DNA from: Nonomuraea maritima
Lineage (GTDB): Bacteria > Actinomycetota > Actinomycetes > Streptosporangiales > Streptosporangiaceae
Assembly: GCF_900100395.1 (NCBI RefSeq)
Contig: NZ_FNFB01000001.1
Location: 186,001 to 250,000, forward strand
DNA length: 64,000 bases
Direction: 5' to 3'
The notes under the pieces are model-generated. The model saw only the letters and a list, made by a program, of their open reading frames with translations, was not told the origin of the DNA and searched no databases. Made by a program: the position numbers and the translations under genes. Shown here one piece after another: positions 1-8,609 of the stretch; positions within the stretch are counted from its first letter, which is position 1, and each line of letters opens with the position of its first letter.

Positions 1-399
1 ATCCGCAGCAGCCGCGCGGGCTCCATGATCTGCTCCCGCTCGCCTGACTCCCGCGACGGCTCGGCCGCTTCTGGACGGTCCGACGGTGACGAGCCGGGTG
101 TCGAAGTCATGTGCCGGTGTCCTCGTGCCTGTGCGCTTCCGCCCGATGGCGCGGTCTTCGACCCCTCTGCCCACGCACGCCCGCCTCACCCCACGGAGCC
201 GTCCCGGCCGGTCGCGGGCGAGGGACGGCGTCGTGTGCCAGATCCGGGCCCTGTCGCCCCGCGACGCCCCATGAGTGCGTTGTTGCACCACTGTCCGCAT
301 TCGTACACGTACACTGTCGGCGCGCACACACTTCCACGGTTCCTTGCACTGTGCAAAGCTGTGGGCGGGCCGTTCGACGGTGAGACTGGAGTGGGAGTC
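1..399. other. Upstream region without a convincing gene
   Basis: I see no gene I can support here. A plus-strand frame is open from position 25 into the STAS gene, but its first 120 codons show no domain and atypical composition for a coding region. The stretch contains a 13-bp palindrome TTGCACTGTGCAA at 344-356, about 45 bases before the STAS start, which could be a regulator site. The window begins inside whatever precedes it. Confidence 0.5.
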
Positions 400-726
400 A
401 TGGACCCGACCGGCTTTTCCTGGATCGTCACGCGGCATGACGACGCGAGCGTGCTCAGGGCCGCCGGCGACCTCGACCTCGCCTCGGTGGAGCAGTTCCG
501 TGCGGGGCTGGCCGAGGCGATGGCCGACCCGATGCCGGCGCACGTCGTGATCGACCTCCAGGACATCGACTTCTGCGACTCCTCGGGGCTGAACGCGCTC
601 ATCTGGGCGGCCAACCGGGTCGAGGAGACGGGCGGACGGCTCGTGCTGCGCGGCCTGCGGCCCCGCATGACCCGCCTGCTGCGGATGACGGGACTCGACA
701 GGCGCTTCGCCACCTCCGACGCCTGA
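400..726 (+). CDS. STAS-domain anti-sigma factor antagonist
   Basis: A 108-residue single-domain protein of the SpoIIAA/RsbV type. It has the expected beta-strand start (VLRAAGDLDLAS) and the phosphorylation-loop motif DSSGLNAL, where the first Ser after Asp is the residue normally phosphorylated by an anti-sigma kinase. Such proteins act in the cytoplasm by binding and sequestering an RsbW-like kinase and so releasing a sigma factor. No kinase or sigma gene is adjacent in the window, so the partner is unknown. The start is either ATG at 400 or GTG at 391; a GGTGAGA-like site suits the GTG slightly better. The downstream gene is convergent. Confidence 0.85.
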   Translation: MDPTGFSWIVTRHDDASVLRAAGDLDLASVEQFRAGLAEAMADPMPAHVVIDLQDIDFCDSSGLNALIWAANRVEETGGRLVLRGLRPRMTRLLRMTGLDRRFATSDA

Positions 727-741
727 CGCCGTACCGGCCGG

Positions 742-1593
742 TCAGCCGTTGTCCGGCGGCGCGGGCTTGTCCTGGTCGGCCATCGACGCGCCCCCGGTGG
801 CGTCGCCGTAGGCGATGCTGCCGGGTGAGTAGTAGCGGCGCAGCCAGTCCGCGAGGCCGTCGAGGCCGGGCATGAGCATCCGCTCGGTGATGTTGGCCTG
901 GTCGAGCCGCTGCCGGATCTCCGCCTTCACCCCGGCGGGGATCACCCACGACAGCGCGAGGTCCTGGTGCTCCCCCAGCCACTCCTCCAGCTGGTACGTC
1001 GCCGACGACAGCGCCGACAGCACCGACGACTGGTTGACGACCCGTTCGTCCAGCGACGGCGGCTCGAAGAAGGCGAGAAACGGCGGCAGGCCGGCGCCCA
1101 GCCGGTCGAAGGCGTGCAGGTCGGGGGCGGTCACCGCGAGCATCTCCGTGGTGAACAGCAGCGCCCTCTCCTCCCGCAGCGACGCCCGCAGCGGCTCAGG
1201 CAGCAGCCGGTGCGTGCCCGCGCTGTCCACGGCGAGCAGCAGCCCGTCGTCCTCCGGCCAGGACGCGGTCGCGAAGTGCAGCGCCACGAACGGCGAGAAC
1301 GTCCAGTCGAGCAGCCGTGTGGGCAGGCCGTGGTGCTGGCCGAGGGCCAGCCAGTCCCAGAGGGTCGGCCCCGGCGCCTGCCGATGGGCATATTTCCGAA
1401 AATTCCGGATCAGATGGGCTTCGACCCCCGCGTAGTCCCCCTGCAGCCGGGCCAGCCCCGAGGTGTGCGAGTAACCGCTCCGGGCCAGCCCCCGGAACAC
1501 GAGTGTCGAGTGCGCGTGGAACCCGTGGGACCGGCCCGCGTCGCCGATCGCGTCGTCCAGCTCGCGCCACGACCACACCGTCACTGCCCTCAT
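742..1593 (-). CDS. FRG-domain protein
   Basis: A 283-residue protein with the FRG domain (named for its conserved F-R-G). It shows LVFRGLA near residue 33 and the hallmark QHHGLPTRLLDWT followed by SPFVALHFA around residues 80-110. The biochemical role of FRG is not established; the domain occurs in stand-alone proteins and in some candidate phage-defence or toxin proteins. No membrane segment or signal peptide is visible. ATG 1593 was chosen because GGAG lies 6 bases upstream and the domain follows; an in-frame start at 1668 would add 25 residues with no features. It is a single gene converging on the STAS gene with 15 bases between them. Confidence 0.8.
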   Translation of the reverse strand: MRAVTVWSWRELDDAIGDAGRSHGFHAHSTLVFRGLARSGYSHTSGLARLQGDYAGVEAHLIRNFRKYAHRQAPGPTLWDWLALGQHHGLPTRLLDWTFSPFVALHFATASWPEDDGLLLAVDSAGTHRLLPEPLRASLREERALLFTTEMLAVTAPDLHAFDRLGAGLPPFLAFFEPPSLDERVVNQSSVLSALSSATYQLEEWLGEHQDLALSWVIPAGVKAEIRQRLDQANITERMLMPGLDGLADWLRRYYSPGSIAYGDATGGASMADQDKPAPPDNG

Positions 1594-1760
1594 CGATGCT
1601 CCGGTGCCCGAGGCGGCCCGCTCCACACCTTCCGGACCTGCGAGCAGTATCGGACGGCAATCGTCCATTGACGCGCCGGGGGACGCATCCTACGTTGAGG
1701 GCACACCGAGGGTGAGACACATCACCCCCTCCGCGCCCCTCCGGTGAGGTGACGATTTCC

Positions 1761-2675
1761 ATGTCCCTTGACGACGCGACGACCCAGTTCCTCAAGCAGC
1801 TGGCCGAGGCAGGCGGTAGGCCGCTGCACGAATCGAGCCCCGAGGAGGCCCGCGCCATGGGCGTGGTCCTGCGCGAGCTGTACGGTCCCGGCCCTGAGAT
1901 GGCACACGTCGAGGACGTCGCCATCGCCTCGGGCGACGGCGGGTCGTTCCCGGCCCGGGTCCTGACGCCCGCCGGCGACCCGCGCGGCGTGATCGTGTAC
2001 TACCATGGCGGCGGCTGGGTCATCGGCGCCATCGACGAGTTCGACACCCTCGCCCGCAAGCTGGCCGACCTCACCGGCTGCACGGTCGTGCTCCCCGGCT
2101 ACCGCCTCGCCCCCGAGCACCGCTTCCCGACCGCCGTCGAGGACGCCCACGCGGCGCTGCACTGGACCGCCGCCCGCCACCCCGGGCTGCCGATCGTCGT
2201 GGCGGGCGACAGCGCGGGCGGCAACCTGTCGGCCGTCGTCGCCCGTCGCGCCAGGGACGAGGGCGGCCCGGCGATCGCGCTGCAGGTGCTCGTCTACCCG
2301 GTCACCGACTGCGACCTGGACAACGCCTCCTACAGCGACCCGGAGAACCAGCTCATGCTCACCCGCGACACCATGATCTGGTTCTGGGACCACTACCTGC
2401 CCGACCCCGACGCCCGCGCGCACCCCGACGCCTCGCCGCTGCGGGCCGCCGACCTGTCCGGCCTGCCGCCCGCGGTGGTGCTCACCGCCGAGCACGACGT
2501 GCTGCGCGACGAGGGCGAGGCGTACGCCGAACGGCTGCGCGCGGCCGGGGTGCCGGTCGAGTCCGAGCGCTTCCCCGGCCAGATGCACGCCTTCTTCACC
2601 CTGGTCAACGTGCTGCCCGCGAGCGCGCGGGCCATCGACACCGTCGCGGCCGCCGTACGGAGGAGGCTCTCGTGA
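1761..2675 (+). CDS. Alpha/beta hydrolase, HSL-family esterase
   Basis: A 304-residue carboxylesterase of the hormone-sensitive-lipase family. The oxyanion-hole motif HGGGW lies near residue 80, the nucleophile elbow is GDSAGGN, and the catalytic Asp and His can be placed in EHDVLRDEG and GQMHAFF. The start is taken at ATG 1761 with GGTGAGG upstream; GTG 1749 is an alternative. Its last bases overlap the GTG of the next gene, a Baeyer-Villiger monooxygenase, so the two are translationally coupled. That pairing suggests the esterase cleaves the ester or lactone made by the monooxygenase (inference). Confidence 0.9.
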   Translation: MSLDDATTQFLKQLAEAGGRPLHESSPEEARAMGVVLRELYGPGPEMAHVEDVAIASGDGGSFPARVLTPAGDPRGVIVYYHGGGWVIGAIDEFDTLARKLADLTGCTVVLPGYRLAPEHRFPTAVEDAHAALHWTAARHPGLPIVVAGDSAGGNLSAVVARRARDEGGPAIALQVLVYPVTDCDLDNASYSDPENQLMLTRDTMIWFWDHYLPDPDARAHPDASPLRAADLSGLPPAVVLTAEHDVLRDEGEAYAERLRAAGVPVESERFPGQMHAFFTLVNVLPASARAIDTVAAAVRRRLS

Positions 2676-4261
2676 GGTTCGACGCGATCGTCGTCGGCGC
2701 CGGGTTCTCCGGCATGTACATGCTCCACCGGCTGCGCGGCCTCGGCCTTTCCGTACGCGTCTTCGAGGCCGGCGACGGCGTGGGCGGCACCTGGTACTGG
2801 AACCGCTACCCGGGCGCCCGCTGCGACGTGGAGAGCATGGAGTACTCCTTCTCCTTCGACCGGGAGCTGGAGCAGGAGTGGGAGTGGAGCGAGCGCTACG
2901 CCTCCCAGCCCGAGATCCTCCGGTACGCCGAGCACGTGGCCGACCGCTTCGACCTGCGCCGCGACATCACGTTCGGCACCCGCGTGACCGGGGCGGCCTA
3001 CGACGAGGCGGACCACCTGTGGCGGGTGGAGACCGACGGCGGCGAGCGGGTGGCGGCCCGCCGGCTCATCACCGCGGTCGGCTGCCTGTCGGCGGCCCGC
3101 GTCCCCGACTTCCCCGGCGCGAGCACCTTCGGCGGCGCGAGCCTCCACACCGGCCGGTGGCCGCACGAGGGCGTCGACTTCTCCGGGCTGCGGGTGGCCG
3201 TCATCGGCACCGGCTCCTCCGGCATCCAGTCGATCCCCGTCATCGCCGACCAGGCCGAACACGTGACGGTCTTCCAGCGCACCCCCAACTTCAGCGTGCC
3301 GGCGCACAACCGGCCACTGACGCCGGAGTACCAGAACCAGGTCAAGGCCGACTATCCCGACCTGCGGCGGCAGATGCGCGAGTCGATGACCGGCCTGCTC
3401 GGGGCCGCCGGCACGGTGCCGGCGCTGGAGGTGACGCAGGAGGAGCGCACCCGGGAGTTCGAGGCCCGCTGGGCCAGGGGCGGCATCCCCTTCCTCGGCG
3501 CGTTCACCGACATCGCGATCGACCCCAGGGCCAACGAGCTGGCGGCCGAGTTCGTCCGCGGCAAGATCCGCGAGATCGTCAGCGACGCGCGGACCGCCGA
3601 ACTGCTGATGCCGCGCGACCACCCGATCGGCAGCAAGCGCATCTGCGTCGACACCGGCTACTTCGCCACCTACAACCGGCCGGACGTCACCCTCGTGGAC
3701 GTGCGCTCCGACCCGATCGAGGAGATCACGCCGACCGGCGTGCGCACCGCCGCCGCCCACCACGAGGTGGACGTCATCGTCTACGCGACCGGCTTCGACG
3801 CCATGACCGGGCCGCTGCTCGGGCTCGGCATCACCGGCAGGGGCGGCCTGTCGCTGAAGCGGAAATGGGAGGCCGGGCCGCGCACGTACCTCGGGCTCAT
3901 GAGCGCGGGCTTCCCCAACCTGTTCACCATCACCGGGCCGGGCAGCCCGTCCGTGCTGAGCAACATGATCGTCTCGATCGAGCAGCACGTCGACTGGATC
4001 GCCGACTGCGTGGCCTGGCTGCACGAGCGGGGCGTCGCCGCCATCGACGCCGACCCGCAGGCCGAGAAGAACTGGACGGCGCACGTCGACGAGGTCTCCC
4101 GGTTCACGCTCTACCCGCAGGCGAACTCCTGGTACATGGGCGCGAACATCCCGGGCAAGCCGCGGGTCTTCATGCCGTACGTCGGGGGTGTGGGGGCGTA
4201 CCGGCTGAAGTGCGACCAGGTGGCGGCCGACGGGTACGAGGGCTTCTTGCTCTCGTCCTGA
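2672..4261 (+). CDS. Type I Baeyer-Villiger flavin monooxygenase
   Basis: A 529-residue FAD- and NADPH-dependent monooxygenase. The first Rossmann motif GAGFSG is at residues 9-14, the type I Baeyer-Villiger fingerprint FGGASLHTGRWP at 153-164 (pattern FxGxxxHxxxWP), and the second nucleotide-binding motif GTGSSG at 179-184. The length matches cyclohexanone-monooxygenase-like enzymes, which insert oxygen next to a ketone to give an ester or lactone. It starts with GTG inside the stop of the upstream esterase (GTGA overlap), and a TetR regulator follows 30 bases downstream. Substrate unknown; the operon looks like a small ketone-degradation unit. Confidence 0.93.
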   Translation: MRFDAIVVGAGFSGMYMLHRLRGLGLSVRVFEAGDGVGGTWYWNRYPGARCDVESMEYSFSFDRELEQEWEWSERYASQPEILRYAEHVADRFDLRRDITFGTRVTGAAYDEADHLWRVETDGGERVAARRLITAVGCLSAARVPDFPGASTFGGASLHTGRWPHEGVDFSGLRVAVIGTGSSGIQSIPVIADQAEHVTVFQRTPNFSVPAHNRPLTPEYQNQVKADYPDLRRQMRESMTGLLGAAGTVPALEVTQEERTREFEARWARGGIPFLGAFTDIAIDPRANELAAEFVRGKIREIVSDARTAELLMPRDHPIGSKRICVDTGYFATYNRPDVTLVDVRSDPIEEITPTGVRTAAAHHEVDVIVYATGFDAMTGPLLGLGITGRGGLSLKRKWEAGPRTYLGLMSAGFPNLFTITGPGSPSVLSNMIVSIEQHVDWIADCVAWLHERGVAAIDADPQAEKNWTAHVDEVSRFTLYPQANSWYMGANIPGKPRVFMPYVGGVGAYRLKCDQVAADGYEGFLLSS

Positions 4262-4291
4262 CCGCGGATCTGCTCCCTCAGGAGGTGTCAC

Positions 4292-4927
4292 GTGTCCGGA
4301 CCCGCTGCCGGCCCCGGCCGCCCCCGCGACGCCGAGGTCGACCGCAAGGCGCTGCGGGCGGCCGTCGAGCTCTACGCCGAGCTGGGCTGGGCGAAGTTCA
4401 CCCTCGACGCGGTGGCGCGGCGGGCCGGCATCGGCAAGGCGGCGCTCTACCGCCGCTGGCCGACGCGCGAACGGCTCGTCGCCGACGCCCTGGAGCAGGC
4501 GCTGGCGCCGCCCGACGGCACCATCGACACCGGCACGCTGCGGGAGGACCTGCGCGCGCTGGCGCACGCGATGATGGCCTACTACCTCGGCCCGTACGGG
4601 CTGGCCGGGCTGCGGCTGCACGTGGAGGCCCGCGCCTGCCCCGAGCAGTTCGCCGAGCTGGCAGCGGGCCTCCGGCGCTCGCGGGTGCTGGAGGCGCGCG
4701 CGATCATCCGCCGCGCCATCGAACGTGGCGAGCTGGGCGAGCGCGCCTCCCCGACGCTCATCCTCGACACGCTGGTGGGCGGGCTGCTCAACCACGTGCT
4801 GGCCACACCGGAGGAGCTGCGGCCCGAGATGACGGCCCGCAGCCACCAGTACGTCGAGGACGTCACGGCGTTCGTCCTCACCGCCGCCGTCGCGCTCTAC
4901 CCGCCCGCTAGGCGAACAGCTGGGTGA
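4292..4927 (+). CDS. TetR-family transcriptional regulator of the esterase/monooxygenase operon
   Basis: A 211-residue TetR-type repressor. The N-terminal helix-turn-helix is seen in the region FTLDAVARRAGIGKAALYRRWP (about residues 36-57), followed by an all-helical ligand-binding half of the TetR_C type. It follows the monooxygenase by 30 bases with GGAGG before the GTG start, so it is probably in the same transcript and controls it (inference). Its last 20 bases overlap the convergent small MFS-subunit gene on the other strand. Confidence 0.9.
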   Translation: MSGPAAGPGRPRDAEVDRKALRAAVELYAELGWAKFTLDAVARRAGIGKAALYRRWPTRERLVADALEQALAPPDGTIDTGTLREDLRALAHAMMAYYLGPYGLAGLRLHVEARACPEQFAELAAGLRRSRVLEARAIIRRAIERGELGERASPTLILDTLVGGLLNHVLATPEELRPEMTARSHQYVEDVTAFVLTAAVALYPPARRTAG

Positions 4928-5015
4928 GCTTCATGACCAGCTCGAAGACGCCGTACGCGAAGGGCACGCCGACCCAGGTCCACGCCAGCACCATCAGCCC
5001 GGTGCGCCGGTTCAT
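4908..5015 (-). CDS. MFS transporter small subunit (35 residues)
   Basis: A short gene of 35 codons. The protein begins MNRRTGLMVLAWTWVGVP and ends KLTQLFA; residues 7-27 form one hydrophobic helix with conserved-looking Trp and Tyr, preceded by two Arg. Its ATG overlaps the stop of the upstream OxlT-type MFS gene (ATGA at 5012-5015), so the two are translationally coupled. Proteins of this size and sequence style are known beside actinobacterial oxalate/formate-type MFS carriers and are annotated as MFS transporter small subunit; how they help the carrier is not known. It is too short for routine gene callers. Confidence 0.85.
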   Translation of the reverse strand: MNRRTGLMVLAWTWVGVPFAYGVFELVMKLTQLFA

Positions 5016-6424
5016 ACGACCTGTCCCTTCTCCGTCAGCGGCGTCTCACGGGGCCGCTCGTGGAATCTCTCGTGCACCGGCCGTACCAGCTCGTTGGCGA
5101 GGAAGCCGACGACGAGCAGGCCGATCATGACGTACAGCGACGTGGTGTAGAGGGCGGGGCCTGAGCGTCCCGCGGCCTCCTGCGCGTCGGCGACGGCGTT
5201 CACGATGAGCGGGCCGAGCACGCCCGCCGTGGACCAGGCGGTCAGCAGCCGGCCGTGGATGGCGCCCACCTCGTACGTCCCGAAGAGGTCCTTCAGGTAC
5301 GCGGGGATGGTGGCGAACCCGCCGCCGTAGAAGGACAGGATGCCGAGCGCGGAGATGATGAACAGCGGCTTGGAGGCGTTGCCGGCCAGGGCGATCACCA
5401 GGTAGAGCAGCGCGCCGACGCCCAGGTAGACCCGGTACATGTTCTTGCGCCCGATCAGGTCGGAGGTCGAGGACCACACGAAGCGCCCGGCCATGTTGGC
5501 CAGCGACAGCAGGGCCACGAACCCGGCGGCGGCGCTCGCCGCGACGGCGACCGTCGTGCCGGCGAAGAAGTCGGTGATCATCGGCGCGGCCTTCTCCAGG
5601 ATGCCGATGCCCGCCGTGACGTTACAGGTCAGCACCACCCACAGGCAGTAGAACTGCGGGGTGCGGATGGCGTTGCGGGCCGAGACGTCGGCCGTCGTGA
5701 TCAGCGCGCGGCTCTTGACCGCCGTCGGTGTCCAGCCCTTCGGCGTCCAGCCGTCGGGCGGCACCCTGACCAGCAGCACGCCCATCGTCATGAAGACCGC
5801 GTAGACGACACCGTGCACGAGGAAGGTGGTGGCGATGCCGCTCGTGGTCGAGCCGAACGAGGCGAGCATCTGCGCCGACCACGGCGAGGCGATGAGCGCG
5901 CCGCCGCCGAAGCCCATGATGGCGATGCCCGTCGCCATGCCCGGGCGGTCGGGGAACCATTTGATCAGTGTCGAGACCGGGGATATGTAGCCGATGCCGA
6001 GCCCGATGCCGCCGACGAACCCGTAGCCGAACACGACCAGCCAGTACTGGCTGAGGAGCACGCCCAGCGCCGAGATGAGAAAGCCGGAGGAGAAACAGGT
6101 CATCGAGACGAACATGGCCCAGCGGGGCCCGTTGCGTTCGACCAGCGTGCCGCCGAAGGCGGCCGACAGGCCGAGCATCACGATGCCCAGTTGGAACGGC
6201 AGCGCGCTCTGGGTGCCGGTGAGATCGAGCGCTTTTTCGAGCGCCGGTTTGAAGACGCTCCAGGCGTACGCCTGGCCGATGGCCAGGTGCACGGAGAGCG
6301 CGGCGGGCGGGACGAGCCAACGGCTCCAGCCAGGCGCCGCCACGATGCGAGAACGGCCGAGGAATCCTCTGTTTGCCACGGGCACAGGGGTAACACATAC
6401 CGTATGCCGTATTTTTTTGGGCAT
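5012..6424 (-). CDS. OxlT-type (oxalate/formate antiporter family) MFS carrier
   Basis: A 12-helix major facilitator of up to 470 residues. It shows the family traits of OxlT-like carriers: AYAWSVFKPAL in the first helix, a glycine-rich GYGFVGGIGLGIGYISPVSTLIKWFPDRPGMATG in helices 4-5 (split here only by family knowledge), and a long central loop. Likely substrates are small carboxylates such as oxalate or formate, which is inference from family. The start is uncertain: ATG 6424 has no ribosome site, and in-frame GTG codons at 6385, 6379 and 6343 lie closer to the first helix. It is followed without a gap by a 35-residue companion membrane protein. Confidence 0.88.
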   Translation of the reverse strand: MPKKIRHTVCVTPVPVANRGFLGRSRIVAAPGWSRWLVPPAALSVHLAIGQAYAWSVFKPALEKALDLTGTQSALPFQLGIVMLGLSAAFGGTLVERNGPRWAMFVSMTCFSSGFLISALGVLLSQYWLVVFGYGFVGGIGLGIGYISPVSTLIKWFPDRPGMATGIAIMGFGGGALIASPWSAQMLASFGSTTSGIATTFLVHGVVYAVFMTMGVLLVRVPPDGWTPKGWTPTAVKSRALITTADVSARNAIRTPQFYCLWVVLTCNVTAGIGILEKAAPMITDFFAGTTVAVAASAAAGFVALLSLANMAGRFVWSSTSDLIGRKNMYRVYLGVGALLYLVIALAGNASKPLFIISALGILSFYGGGFATIPAYLKDLFGTYEVGAIHGRLLTAWSTAGVLGPLIVNAVADAQEAAGRSGPALYTTSLYVMIGLLVVGFLANELVRPVHERFHERPRETPLTEKGQVV

Positions 6425-6594
6425 CGATGTTTACGGCGAGCGGTTCTATCTGGTCGATGAACGGTCAACTACCGCGGGGTTCGCCCTTCCGCCAGACTTC
6501 GATTCCCCCCGGTGGTTCCCGTCGCGGCGGGCCCCACTCCGTGAGAGCGTGCCGTTACGCAAAGACGCGGACGACGACCGGAGGGGGCGCCGAC

Positions 6595-8493
6595 ATGACC
6601 GAACCCGCAGGTGGGGTGGCCAAGCAGGAACTCCAGGACTTCCTGCGCACAGCCGACACATTGCTGCTCGACGACCGCAGAGTCCTCGTCCAGCAGGCGC
6701 TGATCCTCATCGAGCAGAACTACGCCCACCGGCCGCTGAAGGAGGCCATGCACGCGGTCAACCCCGTGCAGCGGCTGCGCCTGCTCGCGCAGCGGCTGGG
6801 CGGGCAGACCCCCGCCACGATGGGCCCGGAATGGCGCTTCCATGCCGAACTGTCCGACATCTTCAACTCTGTCCGCGACCTGCACACCAACTACCTGCTG
6901 CCCGAGCCGTACGCCGGGAAGGTCGCCTACCTGCCGTACCTGATCGAGGAGTATCACGAGGGCGACGAGCGCCACTACGTGGTGACGCTGACCGTCGAGG
7001 GCTTCACCGCGCCGGGGTTCGGGCCGGGGGTGGAGGTGACGCACTGGAACGGGGTGCCGATCGACCGGGCGGTCGAGGTGAACGCCGACCGGTGCGCGGG
7101 CGGCAACCCGGCGGCCCGCCACGCGCGCGGGCTGGAGTCGCTCACCATCCGGCCGCTCGTCCTGCACGTGCCGCCGGAGGAGTCGTGGGTCGTGCTCACG
7201 TACGTCGGCGCGGACGGCATCGTCCGTGAGCTGCGCGAGCAGTGGCGGGTGACCGACAACCTGCCGTCCTTCGTGAACGCCGACCGGCTCACCTCCGCCG
7301 CCGTCGCCCAGGGCCTCGACCTCGCCGGCGACGAGGTCGGCCGGGCCGTCAGGAAGCTGTACGTGCCCGCGGTCGCCACCACCCACGAGACCGTGCACGG
7401 CGCCGCGCTCACCGCCGAGCCCGCCGAGCCGGGCGCCGAGGTGCCGAGCCACATGCCGTCGATCTTCCGGGCCCGCAGCATCGTCACCCCGTCGGGCACG
7501 TTCGGCCATCTTCGCGTGTTCAGCTTCAACGTCAACGACCCTGGCGAGTTCGTCGCCGAGTTCGTCCGGCTGGCCAGGTTGCTGCCCCAGGACGGGCTCG
7601 TCCTCGACGTCCGCGGCAACGGCGGCGGCCACATCCACGCGGCCGAGTTCCTGCTGCAGACGCTCACACCGAAGCCGATCACGCCGGAGCCCGCGCAGTT
7701 CGTCACGACCGCGCTCAACGTGCGCCTGTGCGACCGTCACCAGGAGAACCCGACCGGCGTGGTCGACCTCGCGCCGTGGTGCCCGTCCATGAACCAGGCG
7801 CTGGAGACCGGCTCGGTCTACTCGGGCGGCTTCCCCATCACCCCGACGTCCGCCGCGAACGCGATCGGACAGCAGTACTTCGGGCCCGTCGTGCTCGTCA
7901 CCGACGCCCGTTGCTACTCGGCGACCGACATCTTCGCGGCCGGGTTCCAGGACCACGGCATCGGCGACGTGCTCGGCGTGGACGACAACACCGGCGCGGG
8001 CGGCGCCAACGTGTGGACGCACCAGCTGCTCAAGCTGCTGATGGAGTCGCCGTCGCCCGACCCGGCCAACCCGTACCTGCCGCTGCCAGGAGGGGCGAAC
8101 ATGCGGGCGTCGATCCGGCGCACACTGCGGGTGCACGGCCGGGCAGGAACGCCGGTCGAGGACCTCGGGGTGGTGCCGGACCACCGGCACAGGATGACCC
8201 GCCGCGACGTCCTTGAGGGCAACGTCGACCTGCTCGCCCGCGCCGGTGAGCTGCTCGCCGCGCGGCCCGTACGCGGGCTCGAGGTGCGGGTCGGCGCCGA
8301 CGAGCTGACCCTCACGACCCGCCTGGTGGACCGCGTCGACGTGTACGTGGACGGGCGGCCGCGCGCGTCGCACGACGTGACGGCACAGGAGGTCACGGTG
8401 CCCGTGCCGGGAGTGGGGTCGGCCCGCATGGTCCGCGTGGAGGCCTACCAGGCAGGCGACCTGGTGGCCGCGCGCACCGTCATCATCGGCTGA
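6595..8493 (+). CDS. S41-family peptidase, cytoplasmic-looking
   Basis: A 632-residue protein whose middle carries the tail-specific (S41/CtpA) protease fold. Seen: a DGLVLDVRGNGGG strand-turn near residue 340, and VTDARCYSATDIFAAGF near residue 440, in which Ser of YSAT is the expected nucleophile. A PDZ-like segment (VEVTHWNGVPIDRAV) precedes the catalytic part. No signal peptide or membrane helix is visible, unusual for secreted Ctp proteases but known for actinobacterial paralogues. ATG 6595 has GGAGGGGG about 8 bases upstream; the frame is open from 6427 but that extension has no supporting site. It is divergent from the OxlT carrier. Confidence 0.85.
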   Translation: MTEPAGGVAKQELQDFLRTADTLLLDDRRVLVQQALILIEQNYAHRPLKEAMHAVNPVQRLRLLAQRLGGQTPATMGPEWRFHAELSDIFNSVRDLHTNYLLPEPYAGKVAYLPYLIEEYHEGDERHYVVTLTVEGFTAPGFGPGVEVTHWNGVPIDRAVEVNADRCAGGNPAARHARGLESLTIRPLVLHVPPEESWVVLTYVGADGIVRELREQWRVTDNLPSFVNADRLTSAAVAQGLDLAGDEVGRAVRKLYVPAVATTHETVHGAALTAEPAEPGAEVPSHMPSIFRARSIVTPSGTFGHLRVFSFNVNDPGEFVAEFVRLARLLPQDGLVLDVRGNGGGHIHAAEFLLQTLTPKPITPEPAQFVTTALNVRLCDRHQENPTGVVDLAPWCPSMNQALETGSVYSGGFPITPTSAANAIGQQYFGPVVLVTDARCYSATDIFAAGFQDHGIGDVLGVDDNTGAGGANVWTHQLLKLLMESPSPDPANPYLPLPGGANMRASIRRTLRVHGRAGTPVEDLGVVPDHRHRMTRRDVLEGNVDLLARAGELLAARPVRGLEVRVGADELTLTTRLVDRVDVYVDGRPRASHDVTAQEVTVPVPGVGSARMVRVEAYQAGDLVAARTVIIG

Positions 8494-8524
8494 CCCCCAC
8501 CCGCGAACGGCCGGCCGCTGGAGG

Positions 8525-8556
8525 GGCTCCCCACCGATGCCCGGCGGCGGGGAGCC
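8525..8556. terminator. Hairpin between convergent genes
   Basis: Arms GGCTCCCC (8525-8532) and GGGGAGCC (8549-8556) form an 8-bp stem with a 16-base loop. It lies between the convergent S41 protease and egtE genes and may end both transcripts. There is no T-tract. Confidence 0.45.
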
Positions 8557-8609
8557 TCGCAGTGGCGCGTCCGCGTCTCCCCGCCTCGCGCTTCTCCGTC
8601 GGGCACCGG

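Noticed and set aside
2393-4911. Long open frames on both strands over the monooxygenase and TetR genes
   Set aside because: Their products are Arg/Gly/His-rich and lack motifs; the esterase, monooxygenase and TetR frames carry full family signatures.
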